A stretch of 60,780 bases of DNA from Stenotrophomonas oahuensis (lineage in GTDB: Bacteria; Pseudomonadota; Gammaproteobacteria; Xanthomonadales; Xanthomonadaceae). Made by a program: the position numbers and the translations under genes. Below are positions 1 to 6,808 of the stretch, piece by piece. Every line of letters begins with the position of its first letter. Within the stretch, counting starts at the first letter, position 1. The stretch lies in the NCBI RefSeq assembly GCF_031834595.1, contig NZ_CP115542.1:1-60780 (forward strand). The letters are read 5' to 3'. The notes beneath the pieces were generated by a model. It searched no databases, was not told where the DNA came from, and saw nothing but the letters and a program-made list of their open reading frames with translations.

Positions 1-1
1 G

Positions 2-565
2 GCCAAGGCGGAAGAACTGCGCGTGGCGCGGGTGGAAAAGCTGCCTTCGGAGGGCGTTGTGTATGTCCCGGCGAACGATGGCCTGACGGCGGCAGTGCTG
101 TTCACCAATCGGATCGAGAAGCTCTGTGCATGCGGGTTCCGTGGCCGGTCGAAAAAGGCAGTGTTCGCGTATCACTTTGATGACGCCGATGCCCGGGAAA
201 AGCATGTCGCCGAGTGGTTGAGCGGCGAGAACAATCGGATCGCCGAGAACGCAAAGCGCACAGGTGCTCACACGTTGAAGGTCGGTGACGTCCTGTATTC
301 GAGCTGGGGATACGAACAGACCAACGTCGATTTCTATGAAGTCATCGCCGTGCGTGGAGCGGTGGTTGACCTGATTGAAATCGGCCAGGAGCGCACCACC
401 AACGGGCATGGCATGCAAGGCACGTGCCTCCCGAAGAAGGGCGTAAGGACGGGCTACGCACTGTTGAGCAAGCGCCCCAATGCACTGAATCAGGTACGCA
501 TCACTGGGTTCGCGAGTGCCGCGCCCTGGGATGGCCGCGCCAAGAACTGGAGTAGCTACGCATGA
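2..565 (+). CDS. Leading-region protein of unknown function, 5' end outside or across the window join
   Basis: The frame is open from base 2 (AKAEELRVARVEKL...) with no convincing start, so the gene begins before base 1. If the molecule is circular it continues from the frame leaving base 60780. The first possible internal start is GTG at 23, giving 180 residues. The C-terminal part (GDVLYSSWGYEQTNVDFYEV onward) resembles a conserved domain of hypothetical proteins of integrative elements and plasmids; that is recalled, not searched. It ends in a 4-base ATGA overlap with the next small gene, so translation is probably coupled. It is the first gene behind leader D. I do not recognise an enzymatic motif. 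There is a CAC pair (LCACGF) but no complete zinc site. Confidence 0.75.
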   Translation, partial: AKAEELRVARVEKLPSEGVVYVPANDGLTAAVLFTNRIEKLCACGFRGRSKKAVFAYHFDDADAREKHVAEWLSGENNRIAENAKRTGAHTLKVGDVLYSSWGYEQTNVDFYEVIAVRGAVVDLIEIGQERTTNGHGMQGTCLPKKGVRTGYALLSKRPNALNQVRITGFASAAPWDGRAKNWSSYA

Positions 566-729
566 ACCCCCTGCCGAATTGGAAGCAGCGCTACGAAATG
601 CTGGTCGATCTGTTGGGCATCGCAGCGCCGCTGCTGGCCGACATTGACCGGGACGGCCTGACCGATGAGCACCGCGCCTATCTGCTGGGCCTGCGCCTGC
701 TGGTCGATTCGGAGTTGGCCACCGCCTGA
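562..729 (+). CDS. Small hypothetical protein (55 aa)
   Basis: ATG at 562 overlaps the TGA of the upstream gene (ATGA), a typical coupled arrangement. The product MNPLPNWKQRYEMLVDLLG... is 55 residues, mostly helical and acidic in the middle (ADIDRDGLTDEHRAYLLGLR), and ends ELATA. It shows no signal peptide or membrane segment. Function unknown. The overlap and the downstream genes on the same strand suggest membership of the leading-region operon. Confidence 0.6.
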   Translation: MNPLPNWKQRYEMLVDLLGIAAPLLADIDRDGLTDEHRAYLLGLRLLVDSELATA

Positions 730-770
730 CCGACGCGCTTCACCCATCCCATCACACCAGGACCACAGTA

Positions 771-1169
771 ATGCCAGCCATCAACCTTGCCGCCCTTCGC
801 AACTTCATTCCCGCTGGGGAATTGGCCGTCATACGCAGCTGCGTTGCCGGCGAAGAGGGTGCGTACTTCCGTGCCAAGTTGATCGAGTTCAGCGAGCGCG
901 TACAGACCATGCCGAAGATTTACGAGCAGCACGGTTTGGGAACGGCTGCGGTCGCGCATCTGCGCTATTTCCGGGGCGATAGCGCGTGGTACGTGATCGA
1001 GCGTGACACCAGCAATGAGCAGCTGCAGGCGTTTGGAATGGCTGCGCTGGGGGGCTACGAACCGGAGCTGGGCTACATCAATTTGGCCGAGCTTATCGCT
1101 GCCGGCGTCGAGCTTGACCTGCATTTCTCTCCGACCAGGCTGGATGCGCTTGAAGCCTTGGCGGCCTGA
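771..1169 (+). CDS. DUF2958-like protein
   Basis: 132 residues from ATG 771, with a purine-rich CAGGACC stretch upstream. The middle and C-terminal part fits the layout I know for DUF2958: an aromatic 'YFRGDSAWYVIERD' strand, then 'ALGGYEPELGYINLAEL' and finally a 'V-E-L-D-LHFSPT' ending. DUF2958 proteins are common on plasmids and integrative elements beside antirestriction and partition-like genes, and have no established activity. Position after leader D and before two small genes suggests one operon. The assignment is by motif recall, so family membership is likely but not verified. Confidence 0.65.
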   Translation: MPAINLAALRNFIPAGELAVIRSCVAGEEGAYFRAKLIEFSERVQTMPKIYEQHGLGTAAVAHLRYFRGDSAWYVIERDTSNEQLQAFGMAALGGYEPELGYINLAELIAAGVELDLHFSPTRLDALEALAA

Positions 1170-1242
1170 TTGCCAGTCGCTGCGCTCTCAAGGAGAACGC
1201 AGCTGCGGGCAATTCGACTCGACTACGCAGGACTATACGACC

Positions 1243-1611
1243 ATGCCACTGACCCTCGCCGACAAGCTTGCAGGCGCACTGCGCGCGATTCTCAACGGTG
1301 GTGGTGCACCCGCCGAAGCAGCGGCGCGAAGCTTGTTGACGGAATACGCCACACATGCCGCTCCAGACGTAATTTCCATTCGTGCGCAAGACCAGCTGCG
1401 CAACGTTGCTTTTGTCACGATCCGCGCGGGCCGCGTTTCTTGCACCTTGGCTCACGGTGTTCCGGCCAGTTTGACCTACGCCGGGGTGCCCACCGAGATG
1501 GAAGCCGAAATGCGCCTGCGCCTGGAAACAGCTGACGCGGCCAAGGCGCTGAGCCTGCTGCAGGGTGTGGGTCGCAAGGGATTTGAGTACAGCATTTTCG
1601 CAGCCCGATAG
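1243..1611 (+). CDS. Hypothetical protein (122 aa)
   Basis: ATG 1243 gives MPLTLADKLAGALRAILNGGGAPAEAAARSL...; the product is soluble with an alternating helix/strand pattern and ends GFEYSIFAAR. It lies 73 bases behind the DUF2958-like gene on the same strand, preceded by an AAGGAGAA purine block farther upstream (about 1190). I do not recognise a family. Codon usage looks like that of its neighbours, and the context (leading-region operon) is the only clue to function. Confidence 0.6.
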   Translation: MPLTLADKLAGALRAILNGGGAPAEAAARSLLTEYATHAAPDVISIRAQDQLRNVAFVTIRAGRVSCTLAHGVPASLTYAGVPTEMEAEMRLRLETADAAKALSLLQGVGRKGFEYSIFAAR

Positions 1612-1666
1612 CTGACGGGCTTTGCCGGATGGGTGCCAAGTAAGCCAATTTTTCGAGAGGATCACC

Positions 1667-2005
1667 ATGAATATGACTTTTCGCGCCGATGGCGATGCGA
1701 ACACCTACACCCTGCTGCAGGGTGACCGCTGGATTGCATCTTTGCGATTCAACGGCGAGCTGATGCCAGGTGCACAGGAAGAGTTGCTTCACGCGTTGAC
1801 TACCGCCTGCAGCAGCCCGTTTTCAGAGCCGCAGGCCTGCGCTGCAGTTCTGGCAGGCCTGCGATTGCTCCAGCTGCAGGACGTGTTGCCGCCCGGGATC
1901 GATGATGTGCTGACGAACGGCGGCACCCTACCCCGGATCGCGGAAGTGGACATTGACGAGCTGTGCGAACGCATTGCTTTTCCAGCGAGCGGGTTATCGG
2001 CCTGA
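1667..2005 (+). CDS. Hypothetical protein (112 aa)
   Basis: ATG 1667 is chosen because GAGAGG stands 7 bases upstream. The product, MNMTFRADGDANTYTLL..., begins with a beta-rich segment (GDRWIASLRFNGELMPG) followed by helices and a short acidic end (AEVDIDELCERIAF). It is soluble with no signal peptide. It is the last gene of the leading-region operon before the iteron array starts 42 bases later. Function unknown. Confidence 0.6.
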   Translation: MNMTFRADGDANTYTLLQGDRWIASLRFNGELMPGAQEELLHALTTACSSPFSEPQACAAVLAGLRLLQLQDVLPPGIDDVLTNGGTLPRIAEVDIDELCERIAFPASGLSA

Positions 2006-2047
2006 TTCTCTCAGGCTTGAGGAAGGTGGCGAGGCAAGCAAGGGGCG

Positions 2048-2892
2048 CGCGTAAATTGCACCCCCACCCGCCTAAGTCGCCTATCAGGCTCTCTGGACTG
2101 CACGCGTAAATTGCACCCCCTGACCGGATCTGGCCCAAGCCAGCGACAGGGACTGGCCGTTCCTGCATCCCTTCGAGAGCGGTAAGACCTTGGTACGTCG
2201 GCCCTTCGCTACGCGTATTCATGACTTCCATCCTTTGGCAGAGGCGGTAGAAGTCACGCGTAAATTGCACCCCTCGCCTAGGAGAACCCCCAGCCGTTCG
2301 CGTAAAGGAATGACGCCAAGGCTGTACGCATTCATCAAATCGCAGGGCGTTGCTGGTAAACGGCCCGGCGATGGCGTGCGCGTAAATTGCACCCCTCGCG
2401 CACCTGCCCCGCCTCGCCCTGTTGCGGGGCCCAAGGAGCACGCAGCTTCGCATTAGCACCCAGGGCAATGGGAGCGTGCGCGTAAATTGCACCCCCTGCG
2501 AAGCGTACCCAGCACCGCGCTCGGCGTAGGCATGAGCACGGGCGCGATGCCTTGGGGGGTGGCAGGTACGCGTAAATTGCACCCCCACGGCCGAGCAGCT
2601 GTGAAGAAAGGGCACCCGCCGCTTCCCTGGGGCACGGGAACGCAACGCATAAATTGCACCCCTTCCCCTCGCCGGCCAGCGGAAGACCCCCCTTTTCAAT
2701 CCCGGACGGCCCCGAGCGAGGCCATTTGCAGCTGCGCGTAAATTGCACCCCTCTACGGTTGGGGAAAAGGCTGTGCATAAGCTGTGCATTTCGTGACTTA
2801 TCCACGCGTAAATTGCACCCGTGCTTTACGCATAAATTGCACCCCCTGCGCGCGTAAATTGCACCCCTTTCCACGCGTAAATTGCACCCCCC
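2048..2892 (+). repeat. Iteron array of 12 direct repeats, probable vegetative origin (oriV)
   Basis: Twelve same-orientation copies of the 17-mer CGCGTAAATTGCACCCC (two have CGCATAAATTGC) start near 2048, 2103, 2257, 2379, 2479, 2569, 2646, 2735, 2805, 2829, 2851 and 2874. Spacing is irregular: 55-155 bases in the first half, tightening to about 22-24 bases in the last four. Direct iterons plus DnaA boxes are the hallmark of Rep-initiated theta origins. The initiator is presumably RepA at 7926. Minus-strand frames run open through the array but are by-products of the repeats. Confidence 0.9.
2772..2805. other. DnaA boxes within the iteron array
   Basis: TGTGCATAA at 2772-2780 is the exact complement of the DnaA consensus TTATGCACA. 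TTATCCACG at 2798-2806 differs from TTATCCACA in one base and overlaps the start of the ninth iteron. Two boxes in 35 bases beside clustered iterons point to this as the unwinding end of the origin. The TA-rich stretch after the last iteron (about 2893-2930) could be the melting region. Confidence 0.7.
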
Positions 2893-3334
2893 TAAAACCG
2901 GTTGTCTAGTTTTTACCTGTAACAGGAGCCCGGTAGATGCTTCCCCATTTCTGTGGGCAACTGGGAGGCATCGCGCGCCTACCCTCCTACTCGCGGCTAC
3001 GCCGCTTCCATGTAGTCGCCCCTCCGCTACGCTGCGGCCTGATGCGGGCATCCTGCCCGCACCCAAAGCCAGAGCAAGAGCAAAAGGAGCCGGCATCCAT
3101 GCCGGCGATGTTCTATGTCCTGCGGCAGCATCCTAGGCCTGGATCTAGGCGTGCGCGCTCCTGCGCGCATCGCGGCAAGCCGCGACCCTGCGGGCGCCAA
3201 GACCCGGACAAATCGCGGGCGTTGCCCGCGATGCCGGGTTCCTGTGGGAATCCGACCCCAGTGCCCTGGCGCATCCACTAAAACCCGTGGGCCAGAGAGG
3301 GGGTTGCGCCTTGCTTGCTTGCATGAAATATTGC
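2893..3334. other. Hairpin-rich non-coding region between oriV and the par operon
   Basis: No convincing gene. The stretch holds a run of short GC hairpins with small loops: GCGGGC-ATCCT-GCCCGC (about 3044-3060), GCCGGC-ATCCAT-GCCGGC (about 3090-3107), GCGCGC-TCCT-GCGCGC (about 3151-3166) and CGGGCG-TT-GCCCG (about 3217-3229). A purine block (GAGCAAGAGCAAAAGG, near 3072-3087) followed by GCCGGC resembles the purine/GCCGGC block found at the ends of leaders A and D. It may be a diverged member of that leader family placed ahead of the par operon. That is inference from pattern only. Confidence 0.5.
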
Positions 3335-3386
3335 TTGCAACCTTGCACGGTTCCCTCCATAATTCACGTGTCGCAACTTTGCGACG
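3335..3386 (+). promoter_or_regulatory. Sigma70-type promoter and inverted-repeat operator of the par operon
   Basis: TTGCAA (3335-3340) and CATAAT (3358-3363) are separated by exactly 17 bases, a good -35/-10 pair. Directly downstream lies the inverted repeat TGTCGCA-ACTT-TGCGACG (3369-3386), which would cover the start of transcription. Near-identical repeats occur at 28599-28616 and 44571-44588, so this is likely an operator for a plasmid-encoded repressor controlling the small genes and parAB. Confidence 0.7.
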
Positions 3387-3407
3387 CGATTCCGCAAGGG
3401 GACCGAA

Positions 3408-3695
3408 ATGGGTTTGTGGATCTTCGCGTATGACGACGCGGACGCAGACGAAATTGAGAAGGCCTGCGCCGTTGCGGCAGGTGTTTTACAGGCCGCCGGC
3501 ACAACACCGGGACTGGCCCAGGAAGCTGCACATGAGGCTGCTGACCTCAGCATCGAGTTCGATGGAGCGACGCCCAACGGTGACCTGGTCATCTTGTGGT
3601 TCAAGGCCGAGTACGCCGCTTTCGAGTACCTGCAAAGCGTTACCAATGAATGGCCGAATGGAGCGAGTTTGATTTATGTCGAAGACCAATCCTGA
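3408..3695 (+). CDS. Hypothetical protein, first gene of the par operon (95 aa)
   Basis: ATG 3408 follows GCAAGGGGACC. The product MGLWIFAYDDADADEIEKAC... is acidic and soluble, with helices rich in Ala/Glu (residues 10-50) and a WFKAEYAAFEYLQS segment. It overlaps the next gene by 20 bases and is the promoter-proximal gene ahead of a small DNA-binding candidate and parA. No family recognised. It may be an accessory of partition control, on position alone. Confidence 0.6.
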   Translation: MGLWIFAYDDADADEIEKACAVAAGVLQAAGTTPGLAQEAAHEAADLSIEFDGATPNGDLVILWFKAEYAAFEYLQSVTNEWPNGASLIYVEDQS

Positions 3696-3858
3696 ACCCG
3701 ACGCGATGGTGCCGGTTTCGTCGCGCATTCATAAAAGCCTGTGGTTGGCCATGAAGCGGGAGGCCTTCGATTCCGGCATCCCGCTTCAAGACCTGTTCAA
3801 CGAGGCGTGCCGTCGGCTGCTTGAAGAGCGCGCGGTACAAACGAAGGAGCGTAAGTGA
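3676..3858 (+). CDS. Small ribbon-helix-helix-like protein upstream of parA
   Basis: 60 residues: MSKTNPEPDAMVPVSSRIHKSLWLAMK... The pattern 'VPVSSRIHKSLWLAMKREAFDSGIPLQDLFNEACRRLLE' (short strand, two helices) is typical of ribbon-helix-helix DNA-binding proteins such as ParG- or CopG-type regulators. Its TGA overlaps the parA ATG (TGATG), so it is translationally coupled. Likely a repressor of this operon; the operator at 3369-3386 is a natural target. The family call rests on length and secondary-structure pattern. Confidence 0.6.
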   Translation: MSKTNPEPDAMVPVSSRIHKSLWLAMKREAFDSGIPLQDLFNEACRRLLEERAVQTKERK

Positions 3859-4646
3859 TGCTTAGTCTGTCTGTGGCGAATCAAAAAGGCGGGGTGAGCA
3901 AGACGACCATCGTCACCCACCTTGCGTGGTACTTGGCCGGCCAGGGTAAGAGCGTCCTGTTCATCGACAACGACCCTCAGAAAAATGCGTCCTCCACCAT
4001 GGAGACGTACAGCCGCCCTGCCGGAATCGCTACCTCCCAGCTTTACGGGTCGGTCGACCTCCCTGACCTGACGCCCGAGCCGGGTGTCATCCACCTCATC
4101 GCGGCTGATGATGAGCTGGCCGATATCGAGCACCAAGGCCCTGCCGTGTTGGATTGGTTCAATGGGAACGTGCGGGCGCTGGCTGAGGACTTTGACTATC
4201 TGCTCATCGACGTGGCCCCGACCATCGGCAATCGCATGCTGTCCGCACTTATCGCCACCGACGCCCTGTTGAGCCCGATTGACCCCGAGCGCTTCGCAAT
4301 TGATGGCGTTGGGACGATGCTGGAAACCTACCGCAACGCAGATGCGATGAAGCAGAACGCGAACGCCAACGACGGCGCGAACTTCCCCCCAATGCGCTTG
4401 CTGGGTGTGTTTCTGTCAAAAGTCACGCGGTCCTTCCCTCGCCACCGCGCAACTGTCCAGGCGCTGGCCGAAGCTTACGGCGAGCTGATTCTTCCGGTGT
4501 GGTTGCCCACTCGATCCGCAATCGGCGATTCGCAGAACGCCAACGTTCCGGTTTGGGACTTGGGCACTGCATCGAGCAAGGAGGCTGCTAAGGAAATGCA
4601 GGCGGCATGCCAGTACATCATCGAGCTCTTGGAGGCCAAGGCGTGA
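3858..4646 (+). CDS. parA: ParA partition ATPase
   Basis: 262 residues from ATG 3858, which overlaps the upstream stop and has GAAGGA 10 bases before it (a GTG at 3855 is also possible). The N-terminus carries the deviant Walker A of ParA/MinD ATPases (NQKGGVSKTT, residues 8-17), then VLFIDNDPQKNAS (A' motif with the catalytic Asp) and YLLIDVAPTIG (Walker B). There is no long N-terminal DNA-binding extension, as in short type Ib ParA, although the partner is ParB-like. It drives plasmid segregation with ParB, whose GTG start overlaps its stop. Confidence 0.95.
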   Translation: MLSLSVANQKGGVSKTTIVTHLAWYLAGQGKSVLFIDNDPQKNASSTMETYSRPAGIATSQLYGSVDLPDLTPEPGVIHLIAADDELADIEHQGPAVLDWFNGNVRALAEDFDYLLIDVAPTIGNRMLSALIATDALLSPIDPERFAIDGVGTMLETYRNADAMKQNANANDGANFPPMRLLGVFLSKVTRSFPRHRATVQALAEAYGELILPVWLPTRSAIGDSQNANVPVWDLGTASSKEAAKEMQAACQYIIELLEAKA

Positions 4647-5842
4647 GCAACAACAACAAGAACCAGCAGAAAAATGGCCCCAAGAAGCCCGCCCTGGCGC
4701 TCCAGGGATCTATGGCCAAGCTCGGCAACATTTCCGATATGTTGAAGAGGAAAGACCCCGCACCCTCCCCTGCCCAATCGGCGGAGAACGCGAATCCCAC
4801 CTCCTTCCCCATCAATAAAGTTCACGCTGACCCTAACCAGCCGCGCAAGGATTTTTCCGAAGACAAACTGCGTGAGCTTGCGGACTCCATTCGCCAGCAT
4901 GGCCTTATCCAGCCGATCATCTTGCAGCCCCACCCGGCCCTCCCGGGGGAATGGAGCATCGTCGCCGGCGAGCGGCGCTGGCGCGCATCACAGCTGGCTG
5001 GCAAGACCGATATTCCGGCCGTCATTACCACCCTGACCCCGCAGGAAGTGGTTGCGGTCCAGCTGATCGAGAACATCCAGCGCGAGGATCTCAGTCCGTT
5101 GGAAGTCGCTCAGGGTTATTGGAAACTGCAGCAAGAGTTCAACCTTACCCAGGAAGAAGTTGCGCAGGCGGTAGGCAAGTCCAAGCAGACCGTCAGCGAC
5201 TACCTCAAGGTTCTGGAAATGCCGCAGGACTTCCAACTGCTCTTGTCGGCCAAGTCGGTCCGAGGTGCAGCCGACCTCAACGCTTTGTGGCGTTTGAGTC
5301 GCCAGCACCCCGAGCGGGCAGCCGCGCTGATTGCCGGTGCCAGCGAAGAGTCGCCCATCACGCGCGTGATGATCCGTACCGCATCCAGTGCTTCCACCGC
5401 ACCTGCGCAGACGGGGGAAAGTCCGGCCGGCCGGACTTCCGACTCGTCAGGCACGCCCGCTGCCCAGGACGGTGAAGGCGGTGGGACCCCTCCCCTGTCC
5501 GACGCTAATGGATTGGGCGGCCAGTCCAAGCAGCCCGGCGAAGGCGGCGAGGGTCGTGCGCCTGCCACGAAGAACGACAATGGCGCAGGCACTGCTGGCT
5601 CTACCCCGCCAGTCAAGAAGGACCCCGAAGGTACCGGCACACCTGGCGGGAGCCAACGTAATGCCCTCCCATCCAGCGAGTTGGTTTACACGATCAGTAC
5701 GGCGCACAAGAACGGCGAATGGATTGCCACTGTCCGCCTTGCGAACGAACGCCTCTTCGCCAGCGAGCCGGTCGCCACTTCTGCCGAGGCTGTCGCCCAG
5801 GCGGCCACTTGGCTACGCGACAATTCCAGTGTCCCGAGCTAA
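4643..5842 (+). CDS. parB: ParB partition protein
   Basis: Start GTG 4643 overlaps the parA TGA, with GGAGG 9 bases upstream. In 399 residues: a basic Asn/Lys N-tail, a ParB/Srx domain (about 52-145) with the CTP-binding box GERRWRAS (109-116), a helix-turn-helix (about 155-190, LTQEEVAQAVGKSKQTVSDYLK), a long Gly/Pro/Ser linker (about 250-345) and a C-terminal globular segment ending ATWLRDNSSVPS. It binds centromere sites and works with ParA. The linker coding sequence contains the 20-bp palindrome at 5419-5438, a possible parS inside its own gene. Confidence 0.93.
   Translation: MSNNNKNQQKNGPKKPALALQGSMAKLGNISDMLKRKDPAPSPAQSAENANPTSFPINKVHADPNQPRKDFSEDKLRELADSIRQHGLIQPIILQPHPALPGEWSIVAGERRWRASQLAGKTDIPAVITTLTPQEVVAVQLIENIQREDLSPLEVAQGYWKLQQEFNLTQEEVAQAVGKSKQTVSDYLKVLEMPQDFQLLLSAKSVRGAADLNALWRLSRQHPERAAALIAGASEESPITRVMIRTASSASTAPAQTGESPAGRTSDSSGTPAAQDGEGGGTPPLSDANGLGGQSKQPGEGGEGRAPATKNDNGAGTAGSTPPVKKDPEGTGTPGGSQRNALPSSELVYTISTAHKNGEWIATVRLANERLFASEPVATSAEAVAQAATWLRDNSSVPS
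5419..5438. repeat. 20-bp perfect palindrome, copy 1 (candidate parS)
   Basis: AAGTCCGGCCGGCCGGACTT is a perfect palindrome inside the parB linker coding sequence. The same 20-mer recurs at 6130-6149, beside oriT. Exact duplication of a palindrome around a parAB operon suggests ParB-binding centromere sites. The alternative is a relaxosome or host-factor site. Confidence 0.6.
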
Positions 5843-5864
5843 ATAACCTACGAGCCTCCCGAAA

Positions 5865-5891
5865 AGCCCGCCCCCCGGCGGGTTTTTTTTT
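5865..5891 (+). terminator. Rho-independent terminator after parB
   Basis: A GCCCGCC/GGCGGG stem with a short C-rich loop is followed by a run of nine T (5883-5891), beginning 23 bases after the parB stop. It closes the par operon before the oriT region. Confidence 0.85.
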
Positions 5892-6129
5892 GGTCGTGAT
5901 TTGTGGTCGTCGTAGTTCTGAGCTTGGCTGTGACCCCGAGCTATTCACCCCCTTCCATCGAAATGCGGCGAAGCATCGCCGACTGTCCCCTGATCCCGAA
6001 AAACCCACCGTAGGTGGGTGGCCCGCCCGACGCGACGCCGGAGGAGCCGCCGCACGCGGGGGCGGGCACCTGATGGCGGACCCGTGCACGCACGGGCAAT
6101 TCCGCCATCCGAAGCCTAAAAAGCATCAA

Positions 6130-6149
6130 AAGTCCGGCCGGCCGGACTT
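6130..6149. repeat. 20-bp perfect palindrome, copy 2 (candidate parS)
   Basis: Identical to 5419-5438 and extended here by one matching base on each side. It lies 24 bases from the predicted nic, so a relaxosome role is possible as well as centromere function. Confidence 0.6.
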
Positions 6150-6171
6150 TCGACGGAAGAAAGAAGCGAGG

Positions 6172-6173
6172 GC
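6172..6173 (-). other. Predicted nic site
   Basis: By analogy with IncP and Ti borders, cleavage of the minus strand is expected after TATCCTG, that is between the complements of 6173 and 6172. The 5' end of the transferred strand would then run toward lower coordinates. This is inference from consensus only. Confidence 0.6.
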
Positions 6174-6224
6174 AGGATATGGTTTTGTATATCAACATGG
6201 CGTCACATGGGTTAGAATGCACCC

Positions 6225-6806
6225 ATGGCCTCCCCTGCTTCCCTCTCTACTGATCTAACGGACGCTGCCGCCCCCCGGCTGCGTCGCTCTATCCGAATGG
6301 CTCCCCAGCTGTGGGCCGCGCTGGACGAGGTAGCCCGCTCACAGGGTGTCTCTACGAACGCCCTCTTGGAGGCGCTCGCGGCTCAAGCCCAAGCAAGTGC
6401 TGTGGCGGGAGACCCGGTTCCCGTCGAACGCCAAGAAAGTGATCAATCGCGCGGGAGCTACAAAGGCGTCTACATTCGGCTGCGTGCGGCAGACCGGGAT
6501 GCCTTTCGTGAGCAAGCAGCTTCGGCGGGTTACACCGTGACGGGCTGGTTGACCGCCCTCGCCCGCTCTGCTTCGCGCCAAGGGCCGCTATTGGTCCATG
6601 CCGAAATCGAGGGTTTGATCGAGGCACTCAGGCAGCTCGCGGCTGTAGGCCGAAATCTCAATACCGTCGTGCATCAGCTTCATCGCTCAGGGCGTTGGGC
6701 TGGCAACCTGGACCTCTATGCCAGCCTGCTGGAAACCGTGAAGCGCAGCAGGGCGCGCGTAGAGGACGTGATCGCACGCGCGCATGAGCGCGCTGAGGGG
6801 TATTGA
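6225..6806 (+). CDS. mobC: MobC-family relaxosome accessory protein
   Basis: 193 residues from ATG 6225. Residues ~20-55 (RSIRMAPQLWAALDEVARSQGVSTNALLEAL) look like a ribbon-helix-helix or helical DNA-binding segment, and residues ~80-190 carry the MobC signature: an RLRAADRDAFREQAASAGYTV segment, then ALRQLAAVGRNLNTVVHQLHR. MobC proteins bind oriT and help melt it for the relaxase. The gene begins 52 bases after the predicted nic and its TGA overlaps a possible TTG start of the relaxase gene. No strong Shine-Dalgarno is visible before this ATG. Confidence 0.85.
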   Translation: MASPASLSTDLTDAAAPRLRRSIRMAPQLWAALDEVARSQGVSTNALLEALAAQAQASAVAGDPVPVERQESDQSRGSYKGVYIRLRAADRDAFREQAASAGYTVTGWLTALARSASRQGPLLVHAEIEGLIEALRQLAAVGRNLNTVVHQLHRSGRWAGNLDLYASLLETVKRSRARVEDVIARAHERAEGY

Positions 6807-6808
6807 CC

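Larger units (their letters stand above)
5893..6224. other. Predicted origin of transfer (oriT) region
   Basis: The gap between the parB terminator and mobC holds several inverted repeats: CCCACC-GTA-GGTGGG (about 6003-6017), a long one at 6074-6107 (TGGCGGA...TCCGCCA enclosing CCCGTG...CACGGG), and the 20-bp palindrome at 6130-6149. Next to it the minus strand reads ATATCCTG|CCC (complement of 6170-6180), matching the IncP/VirD2 nic consensus (YATCCTG|Y) and, on the plus strand, the T-DNA border core GGCAGGATAT. A 5-bp inverted repeat (GATAT-N8-ATATC) abuts the site. Placement directly upstream of mobC-relaxase supports oriT. Confidence 0.75.

Noticed and set aside
2048..2892. CRISPR array
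   Set aside because: Repeats are only 17 bp and spacers range from about 5 to 137 bases; no cas gene is present. DnaA boxes favour an iteron origin.
3044..3060. Primary oriT at the CATCCTGCCC hairpin
   Set aside because: Although it resembles the IncP nic, it lies 3 kb from mobC and the relaxase gene, whereas 6170-6180 has a better context; kept only as a secondary observation.
1800..3096. Minus-strand frames of 250-330 codons across the iterons
   Set aside because: They contain the iteron translated again and again (GCNLR, GAIYA) and lack a plausible start; they are by-products of GC-rich repeats.
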